This document shows, in pieces, positions 8,193-17,398 of a stretch of DNA of 64,000 nucleotides. The position numbers and the translations under genes were made by a program. Source of the DNA: Litoreibacter arenae DSM 19593 (lineage in GTDB: Bacteria > Pseudomonadota > Alphaproteobacteria > Rhodobacterales > Rhodobacteraceae); contig NZ_KE557306.1 in assembly GCF_000442275.2 (NCBI RefSeq), positions 505,342 through 569,341 on the forward strand, written 5' to 3'. Every line of letters begins with the position of its first letter. The first letter of the stretch is position 1. The notes beneath the pieces are model-generated. The model did no database searches. It was not told where the DNA came from and saw only the letters and a list, made by a program, of their open reading frames with translations.

Positions 8193-8635
8193 CCCTCCCG
8201 CGCTTCGACCCTTTGGCGGGCAAGCGCGCTGTCGCGGTCGTTGATCCCCAAAAGCGGCGCGATCAGGCGCAAGGCGCCTTCTTCCTCATGGTCGCGCTCG
8301 CCGTCGGCCAGCACCAGTTCCCACAGCGATTCAACGATTTCGGTGCGGTTTTCAAGCGGCACCGCCTCTTTCACCGCTTGGGTGAATTTCACCGTGTCAT
8401 GCGCGGTGTTTTCCAACTCTTCCGCTTGCGCGCGCAATTGAGCGGCGCCGTCTGCGTCCAGATCATCATAGTGGCGCATCAGGATAACGTCGATCTTAGC
8501 GACCTCGCTACGGGCATAGTCGTCATTGGCGCGGGCCACGCGGACCAGCAACACGGCAAGCGCAAGGCGGGCGTCGCTTGGTTCCAGCGTTTCGTCCTTG
8601 GCGGCGGTGAGGCGTTTGAAAAAATCTGCTAACAT
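8189..8635 (-). CDS. TerB family (tellurite resistance-like) protein
   Basis: A 148-residue, largely helical acidic protein starting MLADFFKRLTAAKDETLEPS. The pattern LALAVLLVRVARANDDYARSE and, later, VESLWELVLADGERDHEEEG matches the duplicated acidic metal-binding helices of TerB/DjlA N-terminal domains. Such proteins are often annotated tellurite resistance, but in Rhodobacterales they usually occur without ter genes and their role is unknown. It is translationally coupled (ATGA) to the PhnD-like gene. Confidence 0.78.
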   Translation of the reverse strand: MLADFFKRLTAAKDETLEPSDARLALAVLLVRVARANDDYARSEVAKIDVILMRHYDDLDADGAAQLRAQAEELENTAHDTVKFTQAVKEAVPLENRTEIVESLWELVLADGERDHEEEGALRLIAPLLGINDRDSALARQRVEAREG

Positions 8636-8673
8636 GGGGCTAAAGGATAGTCCGGCGCGAGTGGTGTCAAGAG

Positions 8674-8967
8674 TTAGCCGTCATAGCCTTCGACGATCAC
8701 CAGATCGCCTTGCGAGATCGGGTCGCGGATCGCCTTGGCCGCCTGATAGGTCGCGCTGTCATAGCAGGCTTTTGCCGCCTCAAGCGACGGGAACTCGATC
8801 ACCACAGTGCGGGATTTCGCCTCGCCTTCCCGCACGTCCTGCGCCCCGCCACGCACGACGAACCGTGCGCCGTATTCAGCAAATGGAGCGGCGTTGGCGG
8901 CTTTGTATTTCTCGTAGGTCTCTGGGTCCGAGACCTCCACATGGGCGATCCAATAGGCCTTGGGCAT
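8674..8967 (-). CDS. DUF1330 domain protein
   Basis: A 97-residue protein, about the full length of the DUF1330 family, a dimeric alpha/beta-barrel ferredoxin-like fold. MPKAYWIAHVEVSDPETYEK at the start and RTVVIEFPSLEAAKACYDS in the middle are the family's conserved stretches. An AGGAGG-type ribosome site precedes the ATG. No biochemical role is established for most of the family. It is separated by 38 bp from the TerB gene and may be a distinct unit. Confidence 0.85.
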   Translation of the reverse strand: MPKAYWIAHVEVSDPETYEKYKAANAAPFAEYGARFVVRGGAQDVREGEAKSRTVVIEFPSLEAAKACYDSATYQAAKAIRDPISQGDLVIVEGYDG

Positions 8968-9156
8968 GCGGGTCCTCCTGTGACAACGGGCGTATTAAGC
9001 GAGGCCTTGAGGGAGATGTCAAAGGGGGAAGGCGTGCGGCTGCGAGCTGCGCAGGTCTGCTGATGAAGATAACACTGCTTGCCAGCCGTCATTTGGTGCG
9101 GTCTAGATTTGGGTGTAGAACGGTATCATTGCTAACATTTATTGAAGGATGGCGTC

Positions 9157-10704
9157 GTGACTCAGGAAAAACCCACACCACATGCGCATGACGAAGATTA
9201 CCTGGCGCCGGGCGACCGCCGCGATCCGGATTATGCAGACCGAGAGCCGACCGCCGACGTTCCTGTCACCGGTATCAGGCTGATCGGCCTGATCGGTGGC
9301 CCGCTTCTTGCGCTTTTGATCCTTTTCCTTCCTGCGCCGGACTCAATGCCTCTGGAGGCTTGGAGGCTGGTCGCCATGACTGTCTGGATGGTCGTGTGGT
9401 GGCTGACGGAAGCGGTGCCAATTCCCGCAACCGCGCTTCTGCCGATCGTTTTGATGCCGCTGCTGGGGATTGCCGACATCAAGGCGACATCGGCCAATTA
9501 CGCCAATCCCTTGATCTATCTCTTCTTGGGCGGCTTTCTTCTGGCGGCAGGAATGCAGCGCGTGGGGCTGCACCGGCGCATCGCGCTGAGAATTGTGGCC
9601 GCCATCGGGGCATCGCCCGCGCAGATCATTCTGGGGTTCATGATCGCGACCGCATTTTTGTCGATGTGGATATCCAACACGGCGACGACGATCATGATGT
9701 ACGCCGTCGGCCTTTCGGTGATCGACTTCGTTGAGCAAAAGACCGACGACGACAAAATGGTGCGCAATTTCGGTGTCGCCTTGATGCTTTCGATCGCCTA
9801 CGCGGCATCAATCGGCGGGGTGGGCACCCTGATCGGCACGCCGCCCAACGCGCTGCTGGCGAGCTTCCTGCAAAGCACCTACGACATCGAGATCACCTTC
9901 TTCCGGTGGATGCTGCTCGGGGTGCCAGTGGTCGTGATCATGCTGCCTATTGCGTGGTTCCTGCTCACCCGTTTCCTGTTTCCGTCGCACAAGATCGCAA
10001 TCGAGGACCCGAGTGGCGTCGTTGACCGCGAGCTTGCCGCCTTGGGGCCGATGAGCCGGGGTGAAAAGCTGGTGGGTATCGTCTTCCTCGGGGCGGCGTT
10101 CAGCTGGATTTTCCGCTCGCTGCTGGCCGATATGACCGGCCTTCCTATCCATGACACGATCATCGCGCTCACCGCGGCGATGCTGCTGTTTGCCATCCCG
10201 ATCTCGGCCAAACGCGGGGAATTCGCGCTCGACTGGGAAGCGGCGCGCAACGTGCCTTGGGGCGTGTTGTTGCTGTTCGGCGGAGGTCTGGCCCTTGCCA
10301 GCGGCTTCGGGTCGTCCGGCCTTGCCGAGTGGATCGGCAATGCGGTCGGAGGCATCAAGATCAGCACGATGCTGCTGGTGCTGGTGATGACGATTGCGAT
10401 GGTCTACCTGACCGAGATCACGTCCAACACCGCCTCGACTGCGACCTTCCTGCCCATCTTGGGCGCGGTTGCGATAGGTCTCAGCCTCGATCCGCGCGTG
10501 CTGACGATACCAGTGGCGCTTGGGGCGTCGATGGCGTTCATGATGCCGGTTGCGACGCCCCCCAACGCGATTGTCTTCTCCTATGAACGCATGACGCTTT
10601 CGGACATGGTACGCGCGGGGTTCATGCTGAATATCATCGCAATCGCGGTGACATTCGGGGCGTTCGCGCTGATCGGCCGTCTGGTGTTCGGTTTGACATT
10701 CTGA
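9157..10704 (+). CDS. DASS family (SLC13-type) sodium:carboxylate symporter
   Basis: A 515-residue polytopic membrane protein with roughly eleven or more helices. The two SNT-type signature regions of the divalent-anion:Na+ symporters are visible: SMWISNTATTIMMY (about 173-186) and TEITSNTASTATFLP in the C-terminal half, each with neighbouring TPPNA motifs (GTLIGTPPNALLAS and VATPPNAIVFS). By family it imports C4-dicarboxylates, sulfate or related anions with sodium. The GTG at 9157 was chosen because GAAGGAT sits about 7 bases before it; a TTG 15 bases upstream is in frame. It stands alone, convergent with pyrG. Confidence 0.9.
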   Translation: MTQEKPTPHAHDEDYLAPGDRRDPDYADREPTADVPVTGIRLIGLIGGPLLALLILFLPAPDSMPLEAWRLVAMTVWMVVWWLTEAVPIPATALLPIVLMPLLGIADIKATSANYANPLIYLFLGGFLLAAGMQRVGLHRRIALRIVAAIGASPAQIILGFMIATAFLSMWISNTATTIMMYAVGLSVIDFVEQKTDDDKMVRNFGVALMLSIAYAASIGGVGTLIGTPPNALLASFLQSTYDIEITFFRWMLLGVPVVVIMLPIAWFLLTRFLFPSHKIAIEDPSGVVDRELAALGPMSRGEKLVGIVFLGAAFSWIFRSLLADMTGLPIHDTIIALTAAMLLFAIPISAKRGEFALDWEAARNVPWGVLLLFGGGLALASGFGSSGLAEWIGNAVGGIKISTMLLVLVMTIAMVYLTEITSNTASTATFLPILGAVAIGLSLDPRVLTIPVALGASMAFMMPVATPPNAIVFSYERMTLSDMVRAGFMLNIIAIAVTFGAFALIGRLVFGLTF

Positions 10705-10721
10705 GGGGTAGGGAACGCCCC

Positions 10722-12365
10722 TTAAACCAACCTTGAATTGTCCTTGGCGGCGCGCACGAAGTCGCGGAACAGGGGGTGGGGCGCGAAAGGCTTGGATTTC
10801 AGTTCGGGGTGGAACTGCACGCCGATGAACCACGGGTGGTCCTTGACCTCCACGATTTCGGGCAGCTTGCCGTCAGGTGACATGCCGGAGAAGATAAGCC
10901 CGTTTTTCTCAAGCTCTTCCTTGTACTGGATATCCACCTCGTAGCGGTGACGGTGGCGTTCCTCGATCGTGGTGGTGCCGTAGACCTCCGCCACTTTGGA
11001 GCCTTCCAGCAGCTTGGCCTTGTAGGCGCCCAGCCGCATCGTGCCGCCCTTGTCGTCGGTCTCGGAGCGCTTGACCTTGTGGCTGCCCTGCACCCATTCC
11101 TTGAGGTGGTAGACCACCGGCGTAAACCGCTTCTTGCCCGCCTCGTGGTCGAATTCCTCCGACCCCGCATCGACCAGCCCGGCCAGATTGCGCGCCGCCT
11201 CGATCACCGCCATTTGCATGCCAAGGCAGATGCCCAGATAGGGGATTTTCTTCTCGCGGGCGAATTGCGCCGCTTTGATCTTGCCTTCGGTGCCCCGCTC
11301 GCCAAAGCCGCCGGGCACCAGAATGGCGTGGTAGCCTTCCAGATGCGGGGCCGCGTCCTCGCGGTCGAACACCTCCGCGTCGACCCAGTCGACGCGGACC
11401 TTGACGCGGTTGGCCATGCCGCCATGCATCAGGGCTTCCTTGATCGACTTGTAGGCGTCTTCAAGCTGGATGTATTTGCCGACGATGGCGATACGCACCT
11501 CGCCCTCGTAATTGTGGACGCGGTCGGACACGTCTTCCCAGACGCCCAGCTTCGGTTGCGGCGCGGGGGCGATGCCGAACGTATCCAGAACGGCCTGATC
11601 CAGCCCTTCCTTGTGATAGGCCAGCGGCGCGTCATAGATCGAGTCCAGGTCGTAGGCCGCGATCACGCTGTCGGGGCGCACGTTGCAGAACAGCGCCAGC
11701 TTTTCGCGTTCCTTCTCGGGGATCGGATGCTCGGAGCGGCAGACCAGAATGTCGGGCGCAATGCCGATGGACTGCAATTCCTTGACGGAGTGTTGCGTGG
11801 GCTTCGTCTTCAACTCGCCGGACGCGGCCAGATAAGGCAGCAAGGTCAGGTGCATGAACAGGCATTGCCCACGATCACGCTCGTGGCTGAACTGGCGGAT
11901 GGCCTCAAAGAAGGGCAGGCCCTCGATATCGCCCACGGTGCCGCCGATTTCGCAGAGCATGAAATCGACCTCGTCCTCGCCGATGGCGATGAAATCCTTG
12001 ATCTCGTTGGTGACGTGCGGGATCACCTGAATGGTTTTACCCAGATAGTCGCCGCGACGCTCTTTTTCCAGCACGGTGGAATAGACGCGCCCCGAGGAAA
12101 TGGAATCGGTATTGCGCGCCGCCACGCCGGTGAAGCGTTCATAGTGGCCAAGGTCCAGATCTGTCTCCGCCCCGTCGTCGGTGACGAACACCTCGCCATG
12201 CTCGAACGGGCTCATGGTGCCGGGATCGACGTTCAGATAGGGGTCCAGCTTGCGCAGGCGCACGGAATAGCCACGGGCTTGCAGCAAGGCGCCAAGGGCC
12301 GCGGAGGCCAGACCTTTGCCCAAGGAGGAGACCACCCCGCCGGTGATGAATACGAATCTTGCCAT
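10722..12365 (-). CDS. pyrG: CTP synthase
   Basis: A 547-residue full-length CTP synthase, converting UTP, ATP and glutamine to CTP. The N-terminal synthetase domain shows [20 protein letters not shown] and the C-terminal class I amidotransferase domain has PGGFGERG, the nucleophile elbow [13 protein letters not shown] and [11 protein letters not shown]. It lies downstream of secG on the same strand, an arrangement frequent in Rhodobacterales; a perfect hairpin at 12491-12512 lies between the two. No frame disruption or unusual residue seen. Confidence 0.97.
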   Translation of the reverse strand: MARFVFITGGVVSSLGKGLASAALGALLQARGYSVRLRKLDPYLNVDPGTMSPFEHGEVFVTDDGAETDLDLGHYERFTGVAARNTDSISSGRVYSTVLEKERRGDYLGKTIQVIPHVTNEIKDFIAIGEDEVDFMLCEIGGTVGDIEGLPFFEAIRQFSHERDRGQCLFMHLTLLPYLAASGELKTKPTQHSVKELQSIGIAPDILVCRSEHPIPEKEREKLALFCNVRPDSVIAAYDLDSIYDAPLAYHKEGLDQAVLDTFGIAPAPQPKLGVWEDVSDRVHNYEGEVRIAIVGKYIQLEDAYKSIKEALMHGGMANRVKVRVDWVDAEVFDREDAAPHLEGYHAILVPGGFGERGTEGKIKAAQFAREKKIPYLGICLGMQMAVIEAARNLAGLVDAGSEEFDHEAGKKRFTPVVYHLKEWVQGSHKVKRSETDDKGGTMRLGAYKAKLLEGSKVAEVYGTTTIEERHRHRYEVDIQYKEELEKNGLIFSGMSPDGKLPEIVEVKDHPWFIGVQFHPELKSKPFAPHPLFRDFVRAAKDNSRLV

Positions 12366-12490
12366 GGCTGGATATGTCCCGCGTTACCTGAAATTATTGG
12401 TGTTTCAAGGCATCAAGATGCCCTTACTCACGGGATTTAAGCCATAAAGGATTCGCAGCACTCCCGCAACCGCGTGCCGCAACATTATGT

Positions 12491-12512
12491 GGGCGGTTTT
12501 GCTTAACCGCCC
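12491..12512 (-). terminator. Perfect hairpin between secG and pyrG
   Basis: GGGCGGTT, a 6-base loop, then AACCGCCC gives a perfect 8-bp stem 21 bases past the secG stop. No long T-run follows on the minus strand, so it may be a weak terminator, an mRNA-stabilising stem or an attenuator ahead of pyrG. A second small stem (AGGCATC/GATGCCCT, 12408-12425) lies nearer pyrG. Confidence 0.55.
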
Positions 12513-12533
12513 AGAACTAGTGGGTATTTGCCG

Positions 12534-12899
12534 TTACTCGTCGACGCGGGGCGGGGCCAGCGGGGCATCACCCGTCGACGGCAGCGTGGGTGGCAGCAAC
12601 GCATCGCCTGCGGGCGCGTCGGTCGGCGCAGGCGCGGTGACCGCACCGGTATCCAGAACCGAGCCGCCATCGGCATTGCGCGCGGCAATAACCGTCAGGC
12701 TGATCGAGGTAATCACGAAGGCGATCCCGAAAAGCCATGTCAGCTTGCCCAGAGCGGAAATCGCAGGACGACCCGACATCGCGCCGCCACCGCCGCCGCC
12801 ACCCATGCCAAGGCCACCGCCTTCGGAGCGTTGGATCAGCACGATACCGATCAGGCACAAAGCGATGATCAGATGGACGGTGAGAACGATGTTTTCCAT
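12534..12899 (-). CDS. secG: Preprotein translocase subunit SecG
   Basis: A 121-residue protein starting [20 protein letters not shown]. It has the two SecG membrane helices (about 3-23 and 52-72) with [20 protein letters not shown] between them, the conserved SecG loop. It assists SecYEG-mediated export. The 45-residue tail rich in Ala, Pro and Asp is an extension common in alphaproteobacterial SecG. It is divergent from purA with about 140 bp between starts. Confidence 0.93.
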   Translation of the reverse strand: MENIVLTVHLIIALCLIGIVLIQRSEGGGLGMGGGGGGGAMSGRPAISALGKLTWLFGIAFVITSISLTVIAARNADGGSVLDTGAVTAPAPTDAPAGDALLPPTLPSTGDAPLAPPRVDE

Positions 12900-13040
12900 G
12901 GGGCAGGGGCCTATGACGCAATTGTTTGGTGGTATGTAGTAGGGGCGGCGTCGTGGCGCAACCCGCCAATTGAGGCTTTCCCCCATCGGGCGGCGCTTGT
13001 ATACGGGCGCGGGTTTAATCTCCGGGACAAGGAATTCAGC

Positions 13041-14336
13041 ATGGCCAATGTGGTAGTTGTCGGCGCGCAATGGGGCGACGAAGGCAAGGGCAAGATCGTC
13101 GACTGGCTGTCGGAGCGTGCAGACACGATCGTGCGCTTTCAGGGCGGTCACAACGCGGGCCACACGCTGGTCATCGACGGCAAGGTCTACAAGTTGCACG
13201 CGCTTCCCTCCGGCGTGGTGCGCGGCGGCAAGCTGTCGGTCATCGGCAACGGTGTGGTGCTGGACCCGTGGCACCTGATGAAGGAAATCGCCACGGTGCG
13301 CGAGCAGGGCGTCGAGATCAGCCCGGATACGCTGATGATCGCCGAGAACACGCCGCTGATCCTGCCGATCCACGGCGAGCTGGACCGCGCCCGTGAGGAA
13401 GCCGCGAGCAAGGGTACCAAGATCGGCACCACCGGCCGCGGTATCGGGCCATGCTACGAGGACAAGGTCGGCCGTCGTGCCATCCGCGTGGCCGATCTGG
13501 CCGATGATGCCACGCTGGTCGCCCGCGTGGACCGCGCCTTGCAACACCACGACCCGCTGCGCAAAGGCCTTGGCATAGAGCCTGTGGACCGCGACGCGCT
13601 GCTGGCCGATCTGCGCGGCATCGCCTCCCAGATTCTGCCCTTCGCCGCGCCTGTCTGGAAGGTGCTGGCCGAAAAGCGCAAGGCGGGCAAACGCATCCTG
13701 TTCGAGGGCGCGCAGGGGGCGCTGCTGGATATCGACTTCGGCACGTATCCGTTCGTCACCTCGTCGAATGTGATCGCGGGGCAGGCGGCGACGGGCTCCG
13801 GCATGGGGCCGGGGGCGATTGATTTCGTGCTGGGCATCGTCAAGGCCTACACCACCCGCGTGGGCGAGGGGCCGTTCCCGACCGAGCTTGAGGACGCCGA
13901 CGGCCAGCGGCTGGGCGAGCGTGGCCACGAATTCGGCACCACGACCGGCCGCAAGCGGCGCTGCGGTTGGTTCGATGCCTGTCTGGTGCGCCAGACCTGC
14001 GCGACCTCGGGCATCAACGGAATTTCGCTGACCAAGCTCGATGTGCTGGACGGGTTCGAGACGCTGAAAATCTGCGTGGCCTATGATCTGGACGGGGAGC
14101 GGCTCGATTACCTCCCGACCGCCGCCGAGGCGCAGGCGCGTTGCAAACCGATCTACGAGGAGATGCCCGGCTGGTCGCAATCGACCGAAGGCGCGCGGTC
14201 CTGGGCCGACCTGCCTGCGGAGGCGATCAAATACGTCCGCCGCGTGGAAGAGTTGATTGACTGCCCCGTCGCGCTACTCTCCACCTCGCCGGAGCGTGAG
14301 GACACAATTCTGGTAACCGACCCGTTCGCTGACTAA
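13041..14336 (+). CDS. purA: Adenylosuccinate synthase
   Basis: A 431-residue enzyme joining IMP and aspartate with GTP to make adenylosuccinate in AMP synthesis. Diagnostic sequence: [14 protein letters not shown] near the N-terminus, [26 protein letters not shown] and [20 protein letters not shown]. The ATG at 13041 fits the family N-terminus ([12 protein letters not shown]) and has an AAGGAA ribosome site; the open frame extends upstream but carries secG antisense there. Followed 12 bp later by the DUF2842 gene. Confidence 0.97.
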   Translation: MANVVVVGAQWGDEGKGKIVDWLSERADTIVRFQGGHNAGHTLVIDGKVYKLHALPSGVVRGGKLSVIGNGVVLDPWHLMKEIATVREQGVEISPDTLMIAENTPLILPIHGELDRAREEAASKGTKIGTTGRGIGPCYEDKVGRRAIRVADLADDATLVARVDRALQHHDPLRKGLGIEPVDRDALLADLRGIASQILPFAAPVWKVLAEKRKAGKRILFEGAQGALLDIDFGTYPFVTSSNVIAGQAATGSGMGPGAIDFVLGIVKAYTTRVGEGPFPTELEDADGQRLGERGHEFGTTTGRKRRCGWFDACLVRQTCATSGINGISLTKLDVLDGFETLKICVAYDLDGERLDYLPTAAEAQARCKPIYEEMPGWSQSTEGARSWADLPAEAIKYVRRVEELIDCPVALLSTSPEREDTILVTDPFAD

Positions 14337-14348
14337 GGAGGCTCCCGC

Positions 14349-14570
14349 GTGGCCCTAAGTTATAAAGCCCGCCGCCGTTGGGCGCTGGTAATCCTGGTGA
14401 TTGGTTTGCCGCTTTATATCGCCGTGGCGTGGTGGGCGGTTTCCTTGCTGGAGCGGCCCAACGTGCTGGTGGAGCTTGCGATCTATCTGGGCCTCGGCAT
14501 CGTCTGGGCGCTGCCGTTCAAGTTCATCTTCAAAGGCGTCGGCCAAGCCGACCCCGACGCGGACGAGTAG
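14349..14570 (+). CDS. DUF2842 domain membrane protein
   Basis: A 73-residue protein from a GTG start preceded by GGAGG. Two hydrophobic helices (about 12-32 and 44-60) are seen, with YKARRRWALVILVIGLPLYI at the N-terminus, the pattern of the DUF2842 family of small alphaproteobacterial membrane proteins. The function is unknown. It probably shares a transcript with purA, and a strong stem-loop 34 bases after the stop ends that unit. Confidence 0.85.
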   Translation: MALSYKARRRWALVILVIGLPLYIAVAWWAVSLLERPNVLVELAIYLGLGIVWALPFKFIFKGVGQADPDADE

Positions 14571-14604
14571 GCTGCGAACGCTGCCCTAGGGCTGTGTTAA
14601 CCGT

Positions 14605-14623
14605 GCGGGGGCTATACCCCCGC
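14605..14623 (+). terminator. Stem-loop after purA-DUF2842
   Basis: GCGGGGG, a 5-base loop (CTATA), then CCCCCGC: a perfect 7-bp G+C stem shortly after the DUF2842 stop. There is no clear T-run, as is usual for Rhodobacterales terminator-like stems. Probably the 3' end of the purA unit. Confidence 0.55.
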
Positions 14624-14935
14624 TCGACGTCAAACAAAGTGGTTCAGGATCCTGCGCGCCGGAAAAGCTCCGGTCTCGTGGGGCAGTCCGAAAATCACCG
14701 GTGAGCAGGGGCTGTCATGCCCTAAAGGACATGCGGGGGTAAAACCCTGTCCGGCAGAGCCATATCGGCGGCGCCGCCTTTTCTAACTCCAGCACCGAGA
14801 TACAACACACCGCGTGGGGGATCTCCCCCGACGCGGCAAAACCCGTGCCTGAGAACGCGAAACGGGAGACGCATTGCTGCATCCCCCGTCCCGTGGTTGG
14901 TGCCCAACCGGGAGCAGACCCGGCCAGCGGGCCTC
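14624..14935. other. Hairpin-dense convergent intergenic region, no gene seen
   Basis: No convincing coding frame lies between the convergent DUF2842 and acidic-protein genes. Instead there are many inverted repeats in about 310 bases: CAGGATCCTG, CCGGA/TCCGG with a 5-base loop, the palindrome TCACCGGTGA (14695-14704), GGACA...TGTCC around GGGGG/CCC, GGCGGCGCCGCC, CCGCGT-GGGGGATCTCCCCC-ACGCGG and GGTTGG/CCAACC. I compared it by eye with RNase P, tmRNA and SRP RNA and found no match. It could hold back-to-back terminators, a structured RNA, or both. Confidence 0.5.
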
Positions 14936-17323
14936 TTAGGCGAAGCGCGAACTCTTGGAGAGCTGGAACTTGCCGTTGTCGGTTTTGACGATCTTGCCGG
15001 TCCGCAACAGCGTGCCGAAGGCGCGCAGGCCATCTTCGCGCGAGGGGCCTTCAGGACCGGAGGAGACTTGCGCCAGCTTGCGCATCAGCATCGGGCGGGT
15101 GAAGTGCTCAGCCCCCTCGATTTCGGTGTAATGCGCGGCGGCGGCTTCCAGCAGGTCGGGAAGTTCCAGCGCACCGGCTTTCGAGGCATACTCCGCGAAG
15201 GTGATCTGGCTGTTTTCCGCGAAAAGGTTTTCGTCTTCGAACTCCTCTTCCATCTCTTCCTGCAAGGCTAGGTTGCCACGGGTCACGCGGCGCGGGCGGA
15301 TGTCGGCGCTGGCAGCGGAAGCCGCTACAGCATCGGGGGCTTCCTCCGGACGGTCGATGCGCTGCTCGCTGACCAGCACCAGCGGTGACGGACGGTCCGA
15401 GCGGCTGCTCGACGCGACAGGGCGGCTGGGGCGCACGACACGGGCCAGATCGTCACGGTATTGGTCAAGCTCCTCTTCCTCCCGCTTGTCGGCGGCTTCC
15501 GCAATGCTTCTGTCGGCCTTGGTGGCAGCGACGGCGGCTTTCAGATGTGCGATGGAGGCGCGGCGGACCGAGCTTTCATCGCTTTCCAGACGCGAGCTGG
15601 TGGTGCTCATCAACCGCTCGATCGCGTCATCCTCTGCCATGGCGGCGAAGGATTTGCGCTTCGGCTCATCGTGATGTGGAGCTTCGGTCTCGTCAGTGTC
15701 AGTCGCCGCCTGCGCGTCGACTTCCGCCTCGGCCTCGACCTCAGTTTCGGCGTCCGCATCGTCCTCCAGCTGCGCTTCTGCCGCGACCTCAGCCTCGGGT
15801 TCCGCGTCGTCCTGATCTTCCGCTTTGACTTCGACGTCGCTTTCAGCTTCGACTTCGGTTTCCACCTCGTCCAGATCGACATCAGCGCTATCGTCGCTCA
15901 TCAGTGATTTCAGCACGTCTTCCGCACTGTCATCATTGTCCAGATCAAGCGCTTTTGCTGTATCGTCCGCTTCCATGGAGGGCACGTCGAAAGACGCGCT
16001 CAGACGCGACAGGATGTCGTCTGCGTCGTCACCCTGCGACTCTTCTTTGGTGTTAGCCGCCTCGGGGCCTTCCGCTTCGGTTTTCTCGATGGCGGCGGAG
16101 TCGAATGTTGTGACCTCGGCCTCGACCTCGGCCAGTTCCGCCAACAGTTCGGCTTCCATCTCTGGCGGCAGTTCTGCGTCCTTGGTGGCCTGAGCGGCCT
16201 CTATCTCGGCGCGCGAGATCTTCTCCACGACGATCCGGCGGCGAGGCTGGGTGCGCAGTGGGCTAATATCTTCGGCGCTCGACTCCTTGGCAACGGCGTC
16301 ATGCAAGGCCTCGGATTCGGTGGCTTCATCGATGGCGTCGGCCTCTTGTGCGTCGTCGGCTTCGTCAGCGGGTGCGACTGCCTCTGCGTCGGCGGCAACC
16401 TCAATTGCATCCGCAGCAGTCGCATCGTCTGCTTCGACGTCGGAGACTGTGTTTGCCTCGTCCATCTCTTGCGCGACTTCGCCTTCGTCCTTCGGCTGGT
16501 CTTCTTCAATAGCCTCGGTCTGGGTCGGCTGTTCGGCTTCCACCTCGTCAGAGGCCGCATCTTCCGCCACGCCTTCGGACGCGTCGGAATCGGTCAGGCC
16601 CGCTGCAACGGAGTCGAGCGTTTCCTCGTCCTCGAATCCCGTGCCTGCGAATGTGCCGACCGCTGAGGTCGGCGTGTCCTTGTCCTCATCTTCATAGTCC
16701 AACGCGCTGAATTCCACTGCGTGCTGGTCCTCGCTATACGGGGCGGGGGCCGCGTTTTCGCGGGCAACCACGGCGCGGATGCGTTGCAGTTTTTCGGCAA
16801 CCGTATCACCGCCGCCAAATTCCGGCGCGGCCATGGTTGGGGCGACCACCGCGCGGACAGGGGTTTGCTGCGGCGCGTTCGGCACGTCCGAAACCGACCG
16901 CATAACCTGAGCCTGTTGCGGCGCGCTCTGCTCTTCGCGTGCTTCGGGCTTGGGCATTTCCACCGCAAGGGCGGGGGCGTCCGGGGCGGCTTTCTGGTTG
17001 GCCTCGGTCTGGCGCAGGATCACCCCGTTCTCTGCCAGTTCGGCAGCGACACGGCGCTGGATCGTGCGCTCTGCAATCTGGTGCAGCATTTCGGTATCCG
17101 GCGTCGGAGGCTCCGCGCCGAAGTAACGGTCATCAGCCGCCAAATCGCGGAAATATTCCGCAATGGCCTTCATCGTCGAAAACGGCTCATCGAACCCTTC
17201 CAACGTACAAGAAAACGTCCCATACGAGACTGTTAGAATTTTACTTTCACCAACCACGGCAAACTCACTTTCTCCCCAACCACCTGATGAAACTACCACC
17301 CGGTATTTCCCGAACCAAAACAA
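14936..17323 (-). CDS. Large acidic protein with conserved N- and C-terminal parts, unknown function
   Basis: 795 residues in three parts. The N-terminal ~110 residues are ordered (ILTVSYGTFSCTLEGFDEPF, then a KAIAEYFRDLAADDRYFGAE segment). The centre (about 190-600) is dominated by Glu, Asp and Ala with VEAE/EAEV-like runs and is probably disordered. The C-terminal ~130 residues are ordered again (FAEYASKAGALELPDLLEAA, ending KIVKTDNGKFQLSKSSRFA). Homologues in Roseobacters are to my knowledge called hypothetical, lipoprotein or CheA-like; none of these is supported by visible motifs. The first ~20 residues before SEFAVVGESK look unlike the rest, so the true start may be further in. Confidence 0.75.
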   Translation of the reverse strand: MFWFGKYRVVVSSGGWGESEFAVVGESKILTVSYGTFSCTLEGFDEPFSTMKAIAEYFRDLAADDRYFGAEPPTPDTEMLHQIAERTIQRRVAAELAENGVILRQTEANQKAAPDAPALAVEMPKPEAREEQSAPQQAQVMRSVSDVPNAPQQTPVRAVVAPTMAAPEFGGGDTVAEKLQRIRAVVARENAAPAPYSEDQHAVEFSALDYEDEDKDTPTSAVGTFAGTGFEDEETLDSVAAGLTDSDASEGVAEDAASDEVEAEQPTQTEAIEEDQPKDEGEVAQEMDEANTVSDVEADDATAADAIEVAADAEAVAPADEADDAQEADAIDEATESEALHDAVAKESSAEDISPLRTQPRRRIVVEKISRAEIEAAQATKDAELPPEMEAELLAELAEVEAEVTTFDSAAIEKTEAEGPEAANTKEESQGDDADDILSRLSASFDVPSMEADDTAKALDLDNDDSAEDVLKSLMSDDSADVDLDEVETEVEAESDVEVKAEDQDDAEPEAEVAAEAQLEDDADAETEVEAEAEVDAQAATDTDETEAPHHDEPKRKSFAAMAEDDAIERLMSTTSSRLESDESSVRRASIAHLKAAVAATKADRSIAEAADKREEEELDQYRDDLARVVRPSRPVASSSRSDRPSPLVLVSEQRIDRPEEAPDAVAASAASADIRPRRVTRGNLALQEEMEEEFEDENLFAENSQITFAEYASKAGALELPDLLEAAAAHYTEIEGAEHFTRPMLMRKLAQVSSGPEGPSREDGLRAFGTLLRTGKIVKTDNGKFQLSKSSRFA

Positions 17324-17398
17324 AAACCGTCGACTCAGGATGATTTATACTTAGAAATGTTGCCGTTTGTTTCCAGTGTGGGCATTAATACACACAGT

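Noticed and set aside
10947-12440. 497-codon plus-strand open frame over pyrG
   Set aside because: Antisense to full-length pyrG with intact motifs; composition typical of a codon-phase shadow.
14624-14935. RNase P RNA, tmRNA or SRP RNA in the hairpin-rich gap
   Set aside because: The conserved RNase P core, tmRNA tag codons and the SRP GGAA-type loop context were not found on either strand.
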